Notes: a model not told the origin generated them from the letters alone. A DNA stretch of 64,000 nt from Platanthera guangdongensis (GCA_039583875.1 CM077147.1:154961846-155025845), one strand, 5' to 3'; positions 10,297 through 21,721 are shown, counted from the first letter of the stretch. Program-made: numbers and translations.

Positions 10297-11934
10297 ATGT
10301 CAGATCAATCAGCCGAGAACTTTGCTCCAAGTCCCAGTGAAGATCCTCTCTGGGAAGCCTTTGAGCAGTCGCGCCGTGAGAATGCTCAACAGTTTAAAGC
10401 AATCAACAAAGTTCTTGCTGCAATCACGCAGCGATTGGATGCTCATCCAGCAGCTGCTCCAGCTGCTCCAATCAATCTAACACTAACATCGGAGCATAAG
10501 CAAGCTTATTCTCAAGCTTACCCTCCGTTCTATCCGCCTTACACCCCAACCTTCCCGCAAGGTCCTGCTGCTCCTTTGCGAACTCAAGATGAAGAGTTCG
10601 CCGCTCGCCAAAACTTCTTCCGACAAGCAGCCCGGGGAAGTCCTGCAAGATTTCTTAACTTTCAAGGAAGTCATCCTTGCCCCCCAGCTCCTACCTCTGC
10701 TCCTCCCCCAGTAACCTTTCCTTTCTACCCTCCTGCTTCTTTTGCAGCTGCAGCCTATGCTCCCTTTAATCCCTATGTTGTGGGAGAGCACGAAGAGCCA
10801 TCGCCCTTTACCGAGAGCATTCGCCTCGAACCTACTCCAGCAAACTTCAGAGAGCCTCGACTGCCAATCTATACTGGAGAGACTGATCCGGTCAAGCATC
10901 TTCAAGCATTTGAATCAGCCGTTGCTCTCAAGACTCTATCAGATGTGACAAAGTGCAAGCTCCTTGTGACAACCTTTGATGGGCAAGTGAGGGACTGGTT
11001 CTATGGCCTCCGTCCTCACTCCATCACTTCCTTCGTCGATCTTCGTAGAGAGTTCCTTCTCAGATTCTCTACCTCCTCCAAGAGAAAGGGCGGTCCTGAA
11101 GCCCTCTTTGAGATCAGACAGCGCAGTGATGAAACTTGGTCTCAATTTGTTGATCGATTCCAGAGAGAGATTCTGGACATCGAAATCATTGATCAAGAAA
11201 TGTACCGAGTGGCTCTTATCCACGGTCTTCGTGAAGGGCCTCTCAAATTTGAAGCCAATGTCCGTGCTCCAAGGACATACTAAGAGCTGATTGCTCTAGC
11301 CAACTCATACATCCGAGGCGAGAAGAGCAATCCAGGCTTCGTCTCCAAGCTCGTATCAGAGAAAGATCCGTTTCGAAAGCAGCCTCCGAGGTCTCCTTAC
11401 AATCATTTCCCAACTCACTCAAGGAAGGAGAGAAGGCTTCATCGCCAGCGATACTCCTTCCCGAGCCGCGATGCTCAAGATCCATTGCTATCACTAGCTC
11501 CTTCTCAAACAGCAACTGTTCAACAGCAGCAAGATGATGACTTGCATGAGTCTGATCTCGACGACGTCGTGCAAGAAGTAAGCCAAATCATGAAAGACAG
11601 GGCCAACTACAAGAAGCCCTATCGGCCGACCGATCAGAGGTCTAGAAACTCAGAGCCTTATTGTGAATTCCACAAAGAGTCGGGCCATCGAACAGAAGAC
11701 TGCCGAGCATTCCGCCAGCTTGTGCAAAGGATGCTCCGGCAGGGAAAGATGCATGACCTGCTTCCTAAAGAAGATTGCCCTGATCCATCGACTTCAAAGG
11801 GCAAAGAAATTTCAGATGTTCCTTGCTCCTCAAGGGGAGTGAACCACATCGAAGAGCCTCCTCTCCTCATTGTTAACCCAACCGTCGAATGCTTCGATGC
11901 CGATGACGAGGGCGTGCTGGGAAGGCTATTCTAA
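10297..11934 (+). pseudogene. gag: Gag-like ORF of element C, one in-frame stop
   Basis: The frame is open from the first ATG (10297, 'MSDQSAENFAPSP') to 11934, about 545 codons, except for TAA at 11281-11283. It also opens upstream into the LTR, but only through a GTG at 10216. N-terminal 60-190 is Pro/Ala/Tyr-rich. A capsid-like core follows, with 'LPIYTGETDPVKHLQAFE', 'VRDWFYGL', 'REFLLRFS' and 'RQRSDETWSQFVDRF', typical of Tat/Ogre-type gypsy gag. A single knuckle-like 'CEFHKESGHRTEDC' (CX2-X5-HX4C type with one Cys replaced) lies near codon 460. If the stop is suppressed or recent, the protein could form particles that are filled by another element's pol. Confidence 0.8.
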
Positions 11935-13195
11935 ACTAGCAAGGACTTCACAGTCCTCCAAAGCGATGGACTTCACAGTCCTCCAGAGCTCCTTGCAACC
12001 TTCAGGGGTTATCTCAACCCTTGCTCTCTCTCCCTTTCAAACATTTTCATTACAACACTTCTCTGTGTTCTTTTCTAGCTTTTCTGCAAAGATTTTATTC
12101 AGGGATCCCGTACTGACACAGTTCCCTTTTTGTGTTGCCCCTTCCTCTTCTTCTCTCTCTCTTTGGGATCAGTACGCCAATGAGATATCGCCGAGTCTGA
12201 AACGTTCCCTCCGTAGTTTGTTCTCGCACTACCGCTTCGACCACATATGGCGGGAGTATACCCATATGTGTAGTGGGAGCAGTTCACTCTACGATTATGG
12301 GCTTCAGACTTAGGATCCTAACCGGCATCTGACACAGAGTGTGTGCTAGGGGAGCCTCATGTGTTAGCTCTGCTGTGCGTCGTATAGGATACATTACGGT
12401 TAGGATGATCTTCGCTGTACAAGCAATGGCGATCAAGCGTAGCCTTGTCTCTTTGATCATCCTTCAACTGTGGTGGCCGAGCACTCTCCGGTACCCTCGA
12501 TCCGTGCCTCCCGGGTTCTCACAACTCCACTGATCAATACACAGACAATATAGGCCTCTTGGCGCAACCTGTCTCGTTGATCAGTGATGCTTGTGCCCAA
12601 GGCAAGAGAGCAGTGTTTCTAGCGATCCTTCTCAGGACCTTCCTTGCTTCTAGTGGTCCTTCTCAGGACCTTACCTTGCTTCTAGTGGTCCTTCTCAGGA
12701 CCTTCCCTTGCTTTTCTCTTCTGTGCCCTCCTTGAGGATGCGCGACCAACCCGCTTTGAGTAGGACTATACTCGGGGTGATTTTCTCAGGCCAGTGATGC
12801 ATAAGGCCCACGGGGAACACCTGTGGCAGCATTCAACCTTCTTTAGTCATTCCGAGTATAGACCTCCCCTTTTCGTATATTGCCTTCTTTCACAGGTGAA
12901 CAGGTTATTCCGACCTACCAAAAGGATTTCCAGCAATCACTTTGCTCATGCTCATCCTATATGAATTGCTTGTTCAAAGCTCTATCGGATGATGACTCGC
13001 ACTCTACCTATATAAACTCTATTGCTCTCATCTCCTATACATTGTTTGCTCAAGCGCTATCAGCCGTGCTATTGCAATCCAGTCATATCTGTCAGCAGTT
13101 AACACTTAGTTTATTGATCTGGGCTTCATAATAGTATTAATCAGGCATTCTCCTTGCTAATTGGTCATATCGGCCTTATCTTGTCAACAGTTAAC
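11935..13195 (+). other. Non-coding interior of C after gag
   Basis: No RT, integrase or protease motif is visible in any frame. The stretch is pyrimidine-rich and contains the 40-bp tandem repeat at 12617-12720. Short ORFs here have no recognisable domain. Confidence 0.7.
12617..12720 (+). repeat. ~40-bp tandem repeat, about 3 units
   Basis: 'cttgcttctagtggtcc' followed by 'ttctcaggacctt' repeats three times with small changes. 'aggtcctgagaaggacc' on the other strand is partly self-complementary. Confidence 0.85.
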
Positions 13196-13645
13196 AGTCA
13201 ACAGTTAACACTTGCAAGCCTTCTCTTCACAGGTACTTGCAAGTTATTTTCATATCTTATTTGCTTCTAACTCATCTTCTTGCAGAGATTAGAAAACACC
13301 TGCAAGCCTCACCCAGGTGCTTGCAGTCTAAATCATTATTTTGTATCTGTCGCTCACTCTTTTCTTTCTACAGTGAATAGCAGACACCTGCAAGCCTCAT
13401 CCAGGTACTTGTAAGTTACTCGCATATATTGTGCATACTCTTAACTCTTCCTTTGCAGAAACCAGCAAAGACTTGCAAGTCCCTTCCAGGTACTTGCGAG
13501 TTATTATGCCTTTCTGTTTTCTCACTTTTGTTTTGCAGAACATTTACAGAAGACACGCCTTCTTCGTTTGCAAAAGCAAATTCAGGTACACACTCGATGT
13601 GCCACCCATACGTGCTTACCCTGACTTCCCTCTTGCAGGAAAATA
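13196..13645 (+). repeat. ~85-bp tandem array with splice-site-like borders
   Basis: Units recur with a period of 80-88 bp. Each has a 31-nt block ending 'ccag' directly before 'gtacttg' or 'gtgcttg', then 49-57 nt of T-rich sequence ending 'ttgcag' or 'ctacag'. AG|GT borders are at 13232, 13316, 13404 and 13489, and CAG borders at 13285, 13373, 13458 and 13538. The layout looks like repeated short exon/intron units, but the 'introns' are shorter than usual for plants. A plain minisatellite is the conservative reading. Confidence 0.7.
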
Positions 13646-14194
13646 GACAGGGAGCACCAAGCTTCTAAGGAGAGTCTTCAGGTTCTGCCTCTCCTTGCCC
13701 CTTCTCTTCTTCCGTTGGGGGTAGATCACGATTTTCCTAGGTCTCCAACTTTTTCGAAGTTCTTTTCGGAACTTGAAAAAGTGCGTGGATTATGTTAACC
13801 TAGAAATCGGCGATCCTTCCCAAGATGGACAGCTGGCTAATCGCGACTCTTAAATTCTCCCTTTTGATCGTGATGAGCCCCAGCGTAGGCAGACAGTTTT
13901 CCCTATCCGCCTAGGTCTCCTAGCAACCGCGTGCCCTGCGGGACGGCGGGCTATTCCCATGGCTCACCCTCGCGGGACATGCGGTTAGGTCCGCTAATCA
14001 TGCAGTACTTTTCCATGCAGGAGTCCGCCAACAGCACCGCCAGGAGCGGCCTCCTAGTTCGCCCAAGGGGCGGCGGTCTCCAGCCGCCGTCCGTCGAGGC
14101 CGCCCACCAGGGGCGGCCTCCCTGCTGCGCGAGGGGCGGCGGCCTCCTGCCGCCATCCGCCGAGGCCGCCCACTCGGGGCGGCCTCTGCCCGCC

Positions 14195-15625
14195 AACCGG
14201 GCGGACTCCCCCTGGAGTCCGCCCAGGCCGCCCGCAAGGGGGCGGCCCGACCTGCCGGGCGGACTCCCCCTGGAGTCCGCCCAGGCCGCCCGCTAGGGGG
14301 CGGCCCCGGCATCCAGCCGGGCGGACTCCCCCTGGAGTCCGCCCAGGCCGCCCGCAGGGGGGCGGCCCGGCCTGCCGGGCGGACTCCCCATGGAGTCCGC
14401 CCAGGCCGCCCGCTAGGGGGCGGCCCCGGCATCCAGTCTGGCGGACTCCCCCTGGAGTCCGCCCAGGCCGCCCGCAAGGGGGCGGCCCGGCCTGCCGGGC
14501 GTACTCCCCCTGGAGTCCGCCCAAGCCGCCCGCTAGGGCGCGGACCCGGCATCCAGCCGGGCGGACTCCCCCTGGAGTCCGCCCAGGCCGCCCGCAAGGG
14601 GGCGGCTCGGCCTGCCGGGCGGACTCCCCCTGGAGTCCGCCCAGGCCGCCCGCTAGGGGGCGGCCCCAGGCATCCAGCCGGGCGGACTCCCCCTAGAGTC
14701 CGCCCAGGCCGCCAGCAAGGGGGCAGCCCGGCCTGCCGGGCGAACTCCCCCTAGAGTCCGCCTAGGATGCCCGCTAGGGGGCGGCCCCGGCATCCAGCCG
14801 GGCAGACTCCCCCTGGAGTCCGCCCAGGCCGCCCGCAAGGGGGCGGCCCAGCCTGCCGGGCGGAATCCCCCTGGAGTCCGCCCAGGCCGCCCGCTAGGGG
14901 GCGGCCCCGGCATCCAGCCGGGAGGACTCCCCCTGGAGTCTGCCCAGGCCGCCCGCAAGGGGGCGGCCCGGCCTGCCGGGCAGACTCCCCCTGGAGTTCG
15001 CCCAGGCCGCCCGCTAGGGGGCGGCCCCGGCATCCAGCCGGGCGGACTCCCCCTGGAGTCTGCCCAGGCTGCCCGCAAGGGGGCGGCCCGGCATGCGGGC
15101 CGGACTCCCCCTGGAGTCCGCCCAGGCCGCCCGCTAGGGGGCGGCCCCGGCATCCAGCCGGGCGGACTCCCCCTGGAGTCCGCCCAGGCCGCCCGCAAGG
15201 GGGCGGCCCGGCCTGCCGGGTGGACTCCCCCTGGCGTCCGCCCAGGCCGCCCGCTAGGGGGCGGCCCCGGCATCGAGCCGGGCAGACTCCCCCTGGAGTA
15301 CGCCCAGGCCGCCCGCAAGGGGGCGGCCCGGCCTGCCGGGCGGACTCCCCCTGGAGTCCGCCCAGGCCGCCCACTAGGGGGCGGCCCCGACATCCAGCCG
15401 GGCGGACTCTCCCTGGAGTCCGCCCAGGCCGCCCGCAAGGGGGCGGCCCGGCCTGCCGGGCGGACTCCCCGTGGAGTCCGCCCAGGCCGCCCGCTAGGGG
15501 GCGGCCCCGGCATCCTGCCGGGCGGACTCCACTCGGAGTCCGCCCAGGCCGCCCGCTAGGGGGAGGCCTCTGGCCTGCCGGGCGGACTCCTCCCGGAGTC
15601 CGCCCAGGTCGCCTGCTAGGGACGG
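14195..15625. repeat. GC-rich ~120-bp tandem array in the C 3' LTR (about 12 units)
   Basis: Same half-units as in the 5' LTR, more homogeneous in the middle. The two extra units account for the LTR length difference. The long Arg/Pro/Gly-rich ORFs here are by-products. Confidence 0.95.
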
Positions 15626-15722
15626 CCTCCAGTTCTCTCCAGGGGCATCCTTCCGCTTGCTTCATTGGTCAATGTGGCAGACGCAAATTCCCAGTCCGCG
15701 GAGTCCGCGCAGGTCGTCATGC

Positions 15723-15772
15723 TGACGTCACTGGGCCCTGCTTCTAGAAGAACTTCCCTGGGCCTATAAATA
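15723..15772 (+). promoter_or_regulatory. C 3' LTR core promoter: TGACGTCA plus TATA box
   Basis: TGACGTCA at 15723-15730 and TATAAATA at 15765-15772 have the same spacing as in the 5' LTR. In this position the promoter would read rightwards into A integrase, antisense to it. Confidence 0.6.
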
Positions 15773-16562
15773 GCCCCTGGTGCCTCTCATTCGGCATGGT
15801 TGCAGAGGCTAGAAGGTGGATACAAGTCTTGCCAGCAAACCCTGCGGACTCCGTTTTCCAGTCCGCGCAGTCCGTCATCACCCTTCCAGCAAGCTCTGCG
15901 GACTCAGATTTCCTGTCCGCGTAGTCCTCCACAGCTCTTCAGCAGCTTGCCAGCAGACTCTGCAGACTCAGTTTCTCAGTCCTCCAGCAGCTGGCAGACT
16001 CTTTTACTTAGTCTCTGGCAGCTTCTCTTCTCTGCTTTCTGGCATTTTCTTCTTCTTTAGCCGCCAGCTTCTCCTTGTACCCCTTTATTGATTTGTTGTA
16101 AAGGTGTACTTGCAAGCTTGTAACCTCTCGCTATTAATCAAAGGAAAGCCCGTCGCAAGAGTGGCATTTAGGCCGCGGCGGGCGAAGTGTGTTGTTGCCG
16201 CTGCTAGCGGCCCCCTTCTTCTTCTCTCTGCTCAGCAAGCCTTGCTCCTCTGCTCAGCAAGCTTCTTCTCTGCTCCGCTCAGCTCTTCTCGGCAACCAAC
16301 CTGCAAGCACAACCGTCAGATTAGCCGTCTGCTCGACAGCTCCTGATCAACCTCCTTCTCCTCTCTTGATCAACCCGCTCTGTTGATCAAGCTTCTCCTA
16401 TCTATCCCCGCAACCCTCTTTGACAAGCCGTTTGCTCCACTCTCGAGCACTCAGAGGCTTCCTTCCTTCCCTCCTCTCCTCCTCTCCTAGCTTGGGAGAC
16501 CGAACACCCCCTCCGTGTTAGCTGGCTGGTGCCCCGCGACGTTTTCGCGCATCAACACTGAT

Positions 16563-17181
16563 AACTATTATTGTATGCAAACTCCATTAATCCGAGCCGT
16601 TTATCCCAAGCTCCGCCATGGTCCAGGATATAGCATCTAAGCATATCCTCCAAGATCTGGTTCACTCTCTCCGTCTGACCATTTGTCTGCGGATGATAGG
16701 CAGTAGAATATCTAAGGTCAGTACCTAGAGCTCCCTGTAAGCTTTGCTAGAATCGAGACATGAATCAGGAGTCTCGGTCGGACACAATACTCGTCGGTAC
16801 ACCATGAAGTCTGATAAATTCGTTCAGATAAAGCTCAGCTATCTTTTCCATGGAATAACTAATCTTGAAAGGCACAAAATGGGCACACTTAGTTAGTCTG
16901 TTCACAATGACCCACACTACATCATGCCCTCGGGGAGATCTAGGCAAACCAGTTATGAAATCCATTGATACACTCTCCCATTTCCAACTCGGTACATCTA
17001 AGGGAGTTAACTTACCACCCGGCCTTCTGTGATCAGCTTTTACACGCTGACAGGTATAACATTCAGACACAAATCTTGCGATGTCATTCTTCATGCCTGA
17101 CCACCAAACAATCTGCTTCAAATCTCTGTACATTTTCGTGGAGCCAGGATGATATGAAACACTGGAACCATGCGCTTCACT
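16563..17181 (-). pseudogene. A integrase, zinc-binding and catalytic core
   Basis: The minus-strand frame from 17133 carries 'CYTCQRVKADHRRPGG' (end of the HHCC zinc domain) and the catalytic-core segments 'SVSMDFITGLPRSPRG' (first Asp) and 'PTSIVSDRDS' (second Asp). A stop follows at 16765. The third acidic residue is readable further on in 'GQTERVNQ'. A frameshift near 17180 separates it from RNase H. The gene is cut at 16563 by element C inside the 'EFAYNNSYQ' block. Confidence 0.88.
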
Positions 17182-18795
17182 TCATATTTTTGATCGGATG
17201 TCCCCAATAGCAGGAATACAGTATCTGCCACGGTACTTTAAGGTACCCACGTTGTCAATTGCAAAGTCGGGTAATTCCCTTCTCTCAGTTCTACAGCGGA
17301 GGTGCTGCAAGTCAGGATCGTCCTTCTGATGAAGCTTAGTGAGGGTAATCCACGAAGGCTCATCCACCTCTAGGATACTCGGCAAAGCGCTATTCCCTAC
17401 GGTTATGTCCATGAGCAAGAACTCTTCGACAAGGGATTGCACCGAGAGGTTAAAGATGTGTGCGGGCTTCCGGCTCAACGCATCTGCTACTACATTAGCC
17501 TTGCCGGGATGATAAAGGATATCCACTTCGTAGTCCGCAATATACTCTAACCATCGGCGCTGGCGCAAATTCAGTTCCTTCTGAGTAAAGACATATTTCA
17601 AACTTTTGTGATCCAAATAAATTTTGCATGACACTCCATATAGAAGATGTCTCCACAATTTCAAGGCATAAATGACGGCAGCAAATTCTAGATCATGCGT
17701 AGGGTAATTCTTTTCATGCACCTTCAATTGTCTTGATCCGTACGCAATCACCTTGCCGTCCTGCATCAGCACGCAACCGAGTCCAACTCGCGAGGCATCC
17801 ACATAAACAACATACTCCACTCCTTCCACTGGCAATGCCAACATGGGAGCAGAACACGAACGCCTCTTGAGCTCTTGAAAAGCTCCCTCACAGGCATCGC
17901 TCCAAACAAAAGTTACGCTATTTTGTGTAAGCCTGGTCAACGGCGCAGAGAGGATAGAGAACCCTTTCACAAATCTTCTGTAGTAACCTGTCAACCCTAA
18001 GAAGCTCCTTATCTCCTTAGGCGATGCAGGTCTCTTCCAGTCCAAAACCCCAGCTATCTTTGCAGAATCCACTGAGATACCTTCCTTACTTACAATATGT
18101 CCTAGGAAAGACACCTAAGATATCCAGAACTCACACTTGCTAAGCTTCGCATACAGCTTGTGCTCCCTCAAAGTAGACAAAACCAAGCGCAAGTGCAAGG
18201 CGTGATCATCTGCATCTCTAGAATATAATAGGACATCGTCAATGAACACCACCACGAACTTATCCAGAAAATCTCTGAACACCCTGTTCATCATGTCCAT
18301 AAAAGCTGACGGTGCATTCGTCAATCCAAAAGACATCACCAGAAATTCAAAGTGACCATAACGAGAACGAAAAGCAGTACGCGGAATGTCTGACTCCCGG
18401 ATCCTCAACTGATGGTAACCTGAACGGAGGTCAATCTTCGAGAACACAGAGCTACCCCGCAACTGATCGAACAAATCATCGATCCTAGGCAACGGATATC
18501 TGTTCTTAATTGTTACCTTGTTTAGCTCTCGATAATCAATGCATAATCTCATCGTCCCGTCCTTTTTCTTCACGAAGAGCACTGGTGCACCCCAGGGGGA
18601 GGAACTGGGTCTAATAAAACCGCATTGCAATAACTCATCCAGTTGAGTACGCAGCTCCTCTAACTCACGCGGCGCCATGCGGTACGGTGCTTTGGCAATA
18701 GGGCGAGTGCCTGGCTCGAGGTCTATAACAAACTCCACCTCTCTCTCAGGAGGAAGTCCAGGAAGGCTATCTGGAAAACATCCGGAAACTCGCAC
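17182..18795 (-). pseudogene. A reverse transcriptase and RNase H
   Basis: RT copies the RNA genome and RNase H removes the RNA strand. One minus frame runs from 18795 to 17182, broken only by TAG at 18115-18117 in 'CEFWIS*VSFLGH', where related elements usually have Gln. Motif A ('[13 protein letters not shown]') and motif C ('FIDDVLLYS') are intact. The RNase H region shows '[16 protein letters not shown]', '[16 protein letters not shown]' and '[13 protein letters not shown]', and then 'ADALSRK'. Apart from the stop, the catalytic residues look complete. This pol is therefore better preserved than that of the younger element B. Confidence 0.9.
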
Positions 18796-19352
18796 ACCAC
18801 AGAAACGTCCTCTACCCGAGGCTCAACCGGTGCAGCTCCCAGAACAGAAACAGAGATAAGAAAAGAATCACAGCCAGACTCTAGAAATATACGAGCACGC
18901 ACTGCAGAAATGATCGGAGATTCCAGACGCGGCAACCCATACACACTCATGGGCTGGCCATTGCTACCCTTGAAATCCAAGCGCTTGAGCTTGCACTGAA
19001 TGACAGCATCATAGCTGGACAACCAGTCCATGCCCAAAATTACGTCAAAGTCTACCAGATCTAGCACCTTCAGATTCGCAATCGCCAGAAACCCGCCTAG
19101 GGAGATGGGGCATTTTTGGATACCCTGGCTTGACCTCACCAACTCTCCTGAAGGAAATTTGACATTTATGGAGGTGTCTAACTGGTCGAGAGCCCAACGA
19201 TGACGGTCCACAAAACTTCTTGCCACAAAAGAATGAGTAGCTCCCAAATCGAACAAAACGCGCGCCCACCTATTCTTCACCTTAAATTCACCTAAACACA
19301 CAGCGCACGAAACTAAAATGCAGAAACCATATATCCACTAAAAGGAATAACT
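18723..19352 (-). pseudogene. A protease region, active-site motif altered
   Basis: The frame 19301-18723 contains 'VLFDLGATHSFVARSFV', the aspartic protease active site, followed by 'DFDVILGMDWLS'. The expected D-S/T-G triplet reads D-L-G, consistent with one C-to-T change. It ends in a frame different from the RT frame, so there is a frameshift near 18760. The upstream side stops at 19352 where element B inserted; gag resumes at 28591. Confidence 0.85.
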
Positions 19353-19357
19353 AGCTG

Positions 19358-21664
19358 TGTAACGCCCCGAAACTCAAAGGAGCAAAGGGGGACGTTTTGG
19401 GCCAGTTTGGGTTCTGGCTGTAGGCACACGGCCTGGGACACGGGCGTGTCCCAGGGCGTGTCAAGCGTGTGCCGACACATAGCCGTGAAGTCGTCGAGAT
19501 TTTCTCGACGATTCGCTGAGTATGGGCACACGGCCTGCGACACGGGCGTGTCGCAGGGCGTGTCGACCCGTGTCGACACTTAGCCGCGGAGTCGTCGAGT
19601 TATACTCGACGAATCGTCGAGAATGGGCACACGGCCCGTGACACGGGCGTGTCGCCGGGCGTGTCGACCCGTGTTGACGATCGTCCCGGGGAAGTCGTCG
19701 AGATTCGCTCGACGATCGTCGAGATAAGGCACACGGCCTAGGACACGGGCGTGTCCAAGGCCGTGTCATCAAGTCGTCGAACTGCACGCGACGAAATGTC
19801 GAGACCATGTACACGGCCTGGGGCCCAGGCGTGTCAAGGTGACACGGGCAAGGATACGGGCGTGTCCTAGAACCCGTGCAGTGCTCAGGTTGAAAATGGG
19901 GAAAAATCATGGGGTACACGGCTGGCTACACGGCCGTGTCAGCTGGAACACGGGCGTGTCAGCTCGAACACGGGCGTGTTCGATACCCGTGTTAGGGTCC
20001 AGGAGATTCGATTTTGACGGCGAATGCGGCACACGGCCCGGGACACGGGCATGTGCCAAGCCGTGTTCGGTCCAGATTGGGCATTTCAGCCCCAAATCAA
20101 AGCCGTTCGTTTCCTTAGGTTGAGATCCAACGGCTGGGGGTTGTTCCTGAGAGGATATACCCATGAGTTGACTTAGAAATCCATCACTTTCTTACCTTAT
20201 CATCTCTCCAAGTCCTTGGAGAAAGAGTAGAGCCATTGGAGGAAGAAGAACTAGATCCCGCCATTGGAGGAGCTTCGGAGCTCCGAATCGCGAGCCGACT
20301 CCGGATCCACGGAGGCAACGCAAGTGCGGTGATTTCCATCCGATTACTTTTCAATGGCGCCAAAGAGGAACTCAAGGGTAACGATCCTCATCTTGAGCAC
20401 GAATAGCTCTCTTTCCTAGTATAGGAAGCCCGCTCTCACGAGTTTGCGGAGAGTTGGAGGCGTTCCTTCGGGTAGATATGTGAATTCCTCGTTGTTTAGA
20501 GTCCGTATGCGAGAACGGACATAGGCATGATGTGTGAAGCCTACCCGGACATTTTAGTCTGGATCGGTGATGTTGCATTGCATAAGGCCGGAGAAGACTC
20601 CGTGCTATTGGTTGTTTTCGGGTTTTCTACGCGGTAGATTGCAGCAGGGAGCCTTGGGGACTAACCCAAAGGTGCACCCGGAAAACTGGGCGGATACGAG
20701 ATCTTGCCAACTTTGTGGCCTGAGAGCCAACTTGAACATAACCGAGTTATGTGACTTGCGTTAGAATGGGACTCGGAGAAAGTTTGACCCGCGCAAATGG
20801 CTTAAATTGTCGTTGCGATGTGAGCACGGGTTAGATGGAACCGTACCCGCTCTATGTCGTTCGGGTTTGAGAGACCTAAGGTTATGTGGCACTCGCCGTT
20901 GGCATAGATGTGAGTCTTCGGCGGTCAATGGCTTAAACTGACGTGACCCATGCCAAGAAGACAAATTGCTCATAGGTTTGGCCGTCTAAGTGGCGGTGGT
21001 GAGTCCGGAATGTTAATGGCTTTAATTGACGTGACATCGACCGGTTCACCGAGAATGTGCCCTGAGTGCACGGGGCGTGTGGCCGTGCGAGCCAACGTCT
21101 GTGTTGAAATGGCTATGGATATATACATTGCTCGCTTATGCTAATGAAATGCAGGGAAGGAGCATCGCCGCCCCGAGTTGGGGGTGGGATCGTTATAATT
21201 TGGTCAGCATTGCTGACCGTTGCCTTGTTTTGCCACCGTGCGGTGGTTTATTGCTTACAGGTGCAGCTGGACCAAGCGGTCAATAGCGGGCTAAAGCCCT
21301 TTTTGCGAAGCTGGCCCTCGAAGGCCCAAGTAGAAGTGTTTACTGCTTTATTCATGTATGACCGGCCTGCGTGCCGTGGTTTGTAAAACATGTAATTTTC
21401 AAGTGAAACACTTTGTAAGGCCTTAAGGCCGGTTTTGGGTATTTTTGTATAACATTCCTTTTGGTATTAGTGGACATTCATGCTCCTATGTTGGGTTCTT
21501 GTTTACAACTCTTATAAACTGCTTCCGCTAGAATGCTCTGTGTAGGACGTTGAGATTGGTTGGATGGTTTCCATACGTAACCACCCGGTCTGTCTGTGGT
21601 ATATGGCGTCGGGCCCCGGCCGGACCTACTGCTATATACTATGCGACGAATAGGGGGTGTTACA
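19358..21664 (+). mobile_element. 5' LTR of B
   Basis: TG..CA ends, outer TSD on the left and primer-binding site directly after. U3 carries dense ACACGGSCGTGT and TCGTCGA motifs (19428-20075). A weak TATATA lies at 21120-21125, and the end segment 'cgggccccggccggacc' is shared with H. Confidence 0.97.
19428..20075. repeat. ACACGGSCGTGT / TCGTCGA palindrome array in the B 5' LTR
   Basis: Alternating 'cacacggcc' and 'gacacgggcgtgtc' blocks form near-perfect inverted repeats about 20 bp apart. They are interspersed with hairpins such as 'gtcgtcgag' + loop + 'ctcgacgat'. Nearly all motifs contain CpG. Confidence 0.92.
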
Positions 21665-21721
21665 ATTTGGTATCAGAGGGAGGTTTCGATCCTCGGACCT
21701 GTGTTACAATTTGGTATCAGA
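21657..21721 (+). other. Duplicated primer-binding site with captured initiator tRNA-Met sequence
   Basis: 'gtgttacaatttggtatcag' occurs twice (from 21657 and from 21701). Between them, 21668-21703 matches the complement of the 3' 36 nt of plant initiator tRNA-Met, with mismatches only at 21679-21680 and 21694 (tRNA sequence recalled, not searched). The match includes the T-arm complement 'aggtttcgatcct' and extends to about nucleotide 41. Element H has only the second form of the site, so the extra 44 bp look like an insertion caused by copying beyond the normal stop in the tRNA primer. Confidence 0.82.

Larger units (their letters stand above)
7726..16557 (+). mobile_element. Non-autonomous gag-only LTR element 'C' (TR-GAG-like, Ty3/gypsy Tat-type gag)
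   Basis: LTRs of 2519 and 2765 bp start 'tgttaacctag' and end 'catcaaca', flanked by a perfect TSD, CTGAT (7721-7725 and 16558-16562). The 3.5-kb interior has one gag-like ORF and no protease, RT, RNase H or integrase. It must have been mobilised by enzymes from another element. I could not recognise a convincing primer-binding site after 10244 or a strong polypurine tract before 13793. The LTRs differ by about 2 percent by eye outside the minisatellite, so the insertion is fairly recent. Confidence 0.92.
13793..16557 (+). mobile_element. 3' LTR of C (2765 bp)
   Basis: Same ends and order as the 5' LTR. It is 246 bp longer, which corresponds to about two more minisatellite units. Confidence 0.95.

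Noticed and set aside
8130..15625. CRISPR-like array or CpG-island host promoter
   Set aside because: Units are contiguous without unique spacers, occur in both LTRs of one element, and the context is a plant retrotransposon.
21668..21703. A tRNA gene
   Set aside because: Only about 36 nt complementary to the tRNA 3' part are present, beside a PBS; no acceptor 5' strand, D arm or anticodon loop.
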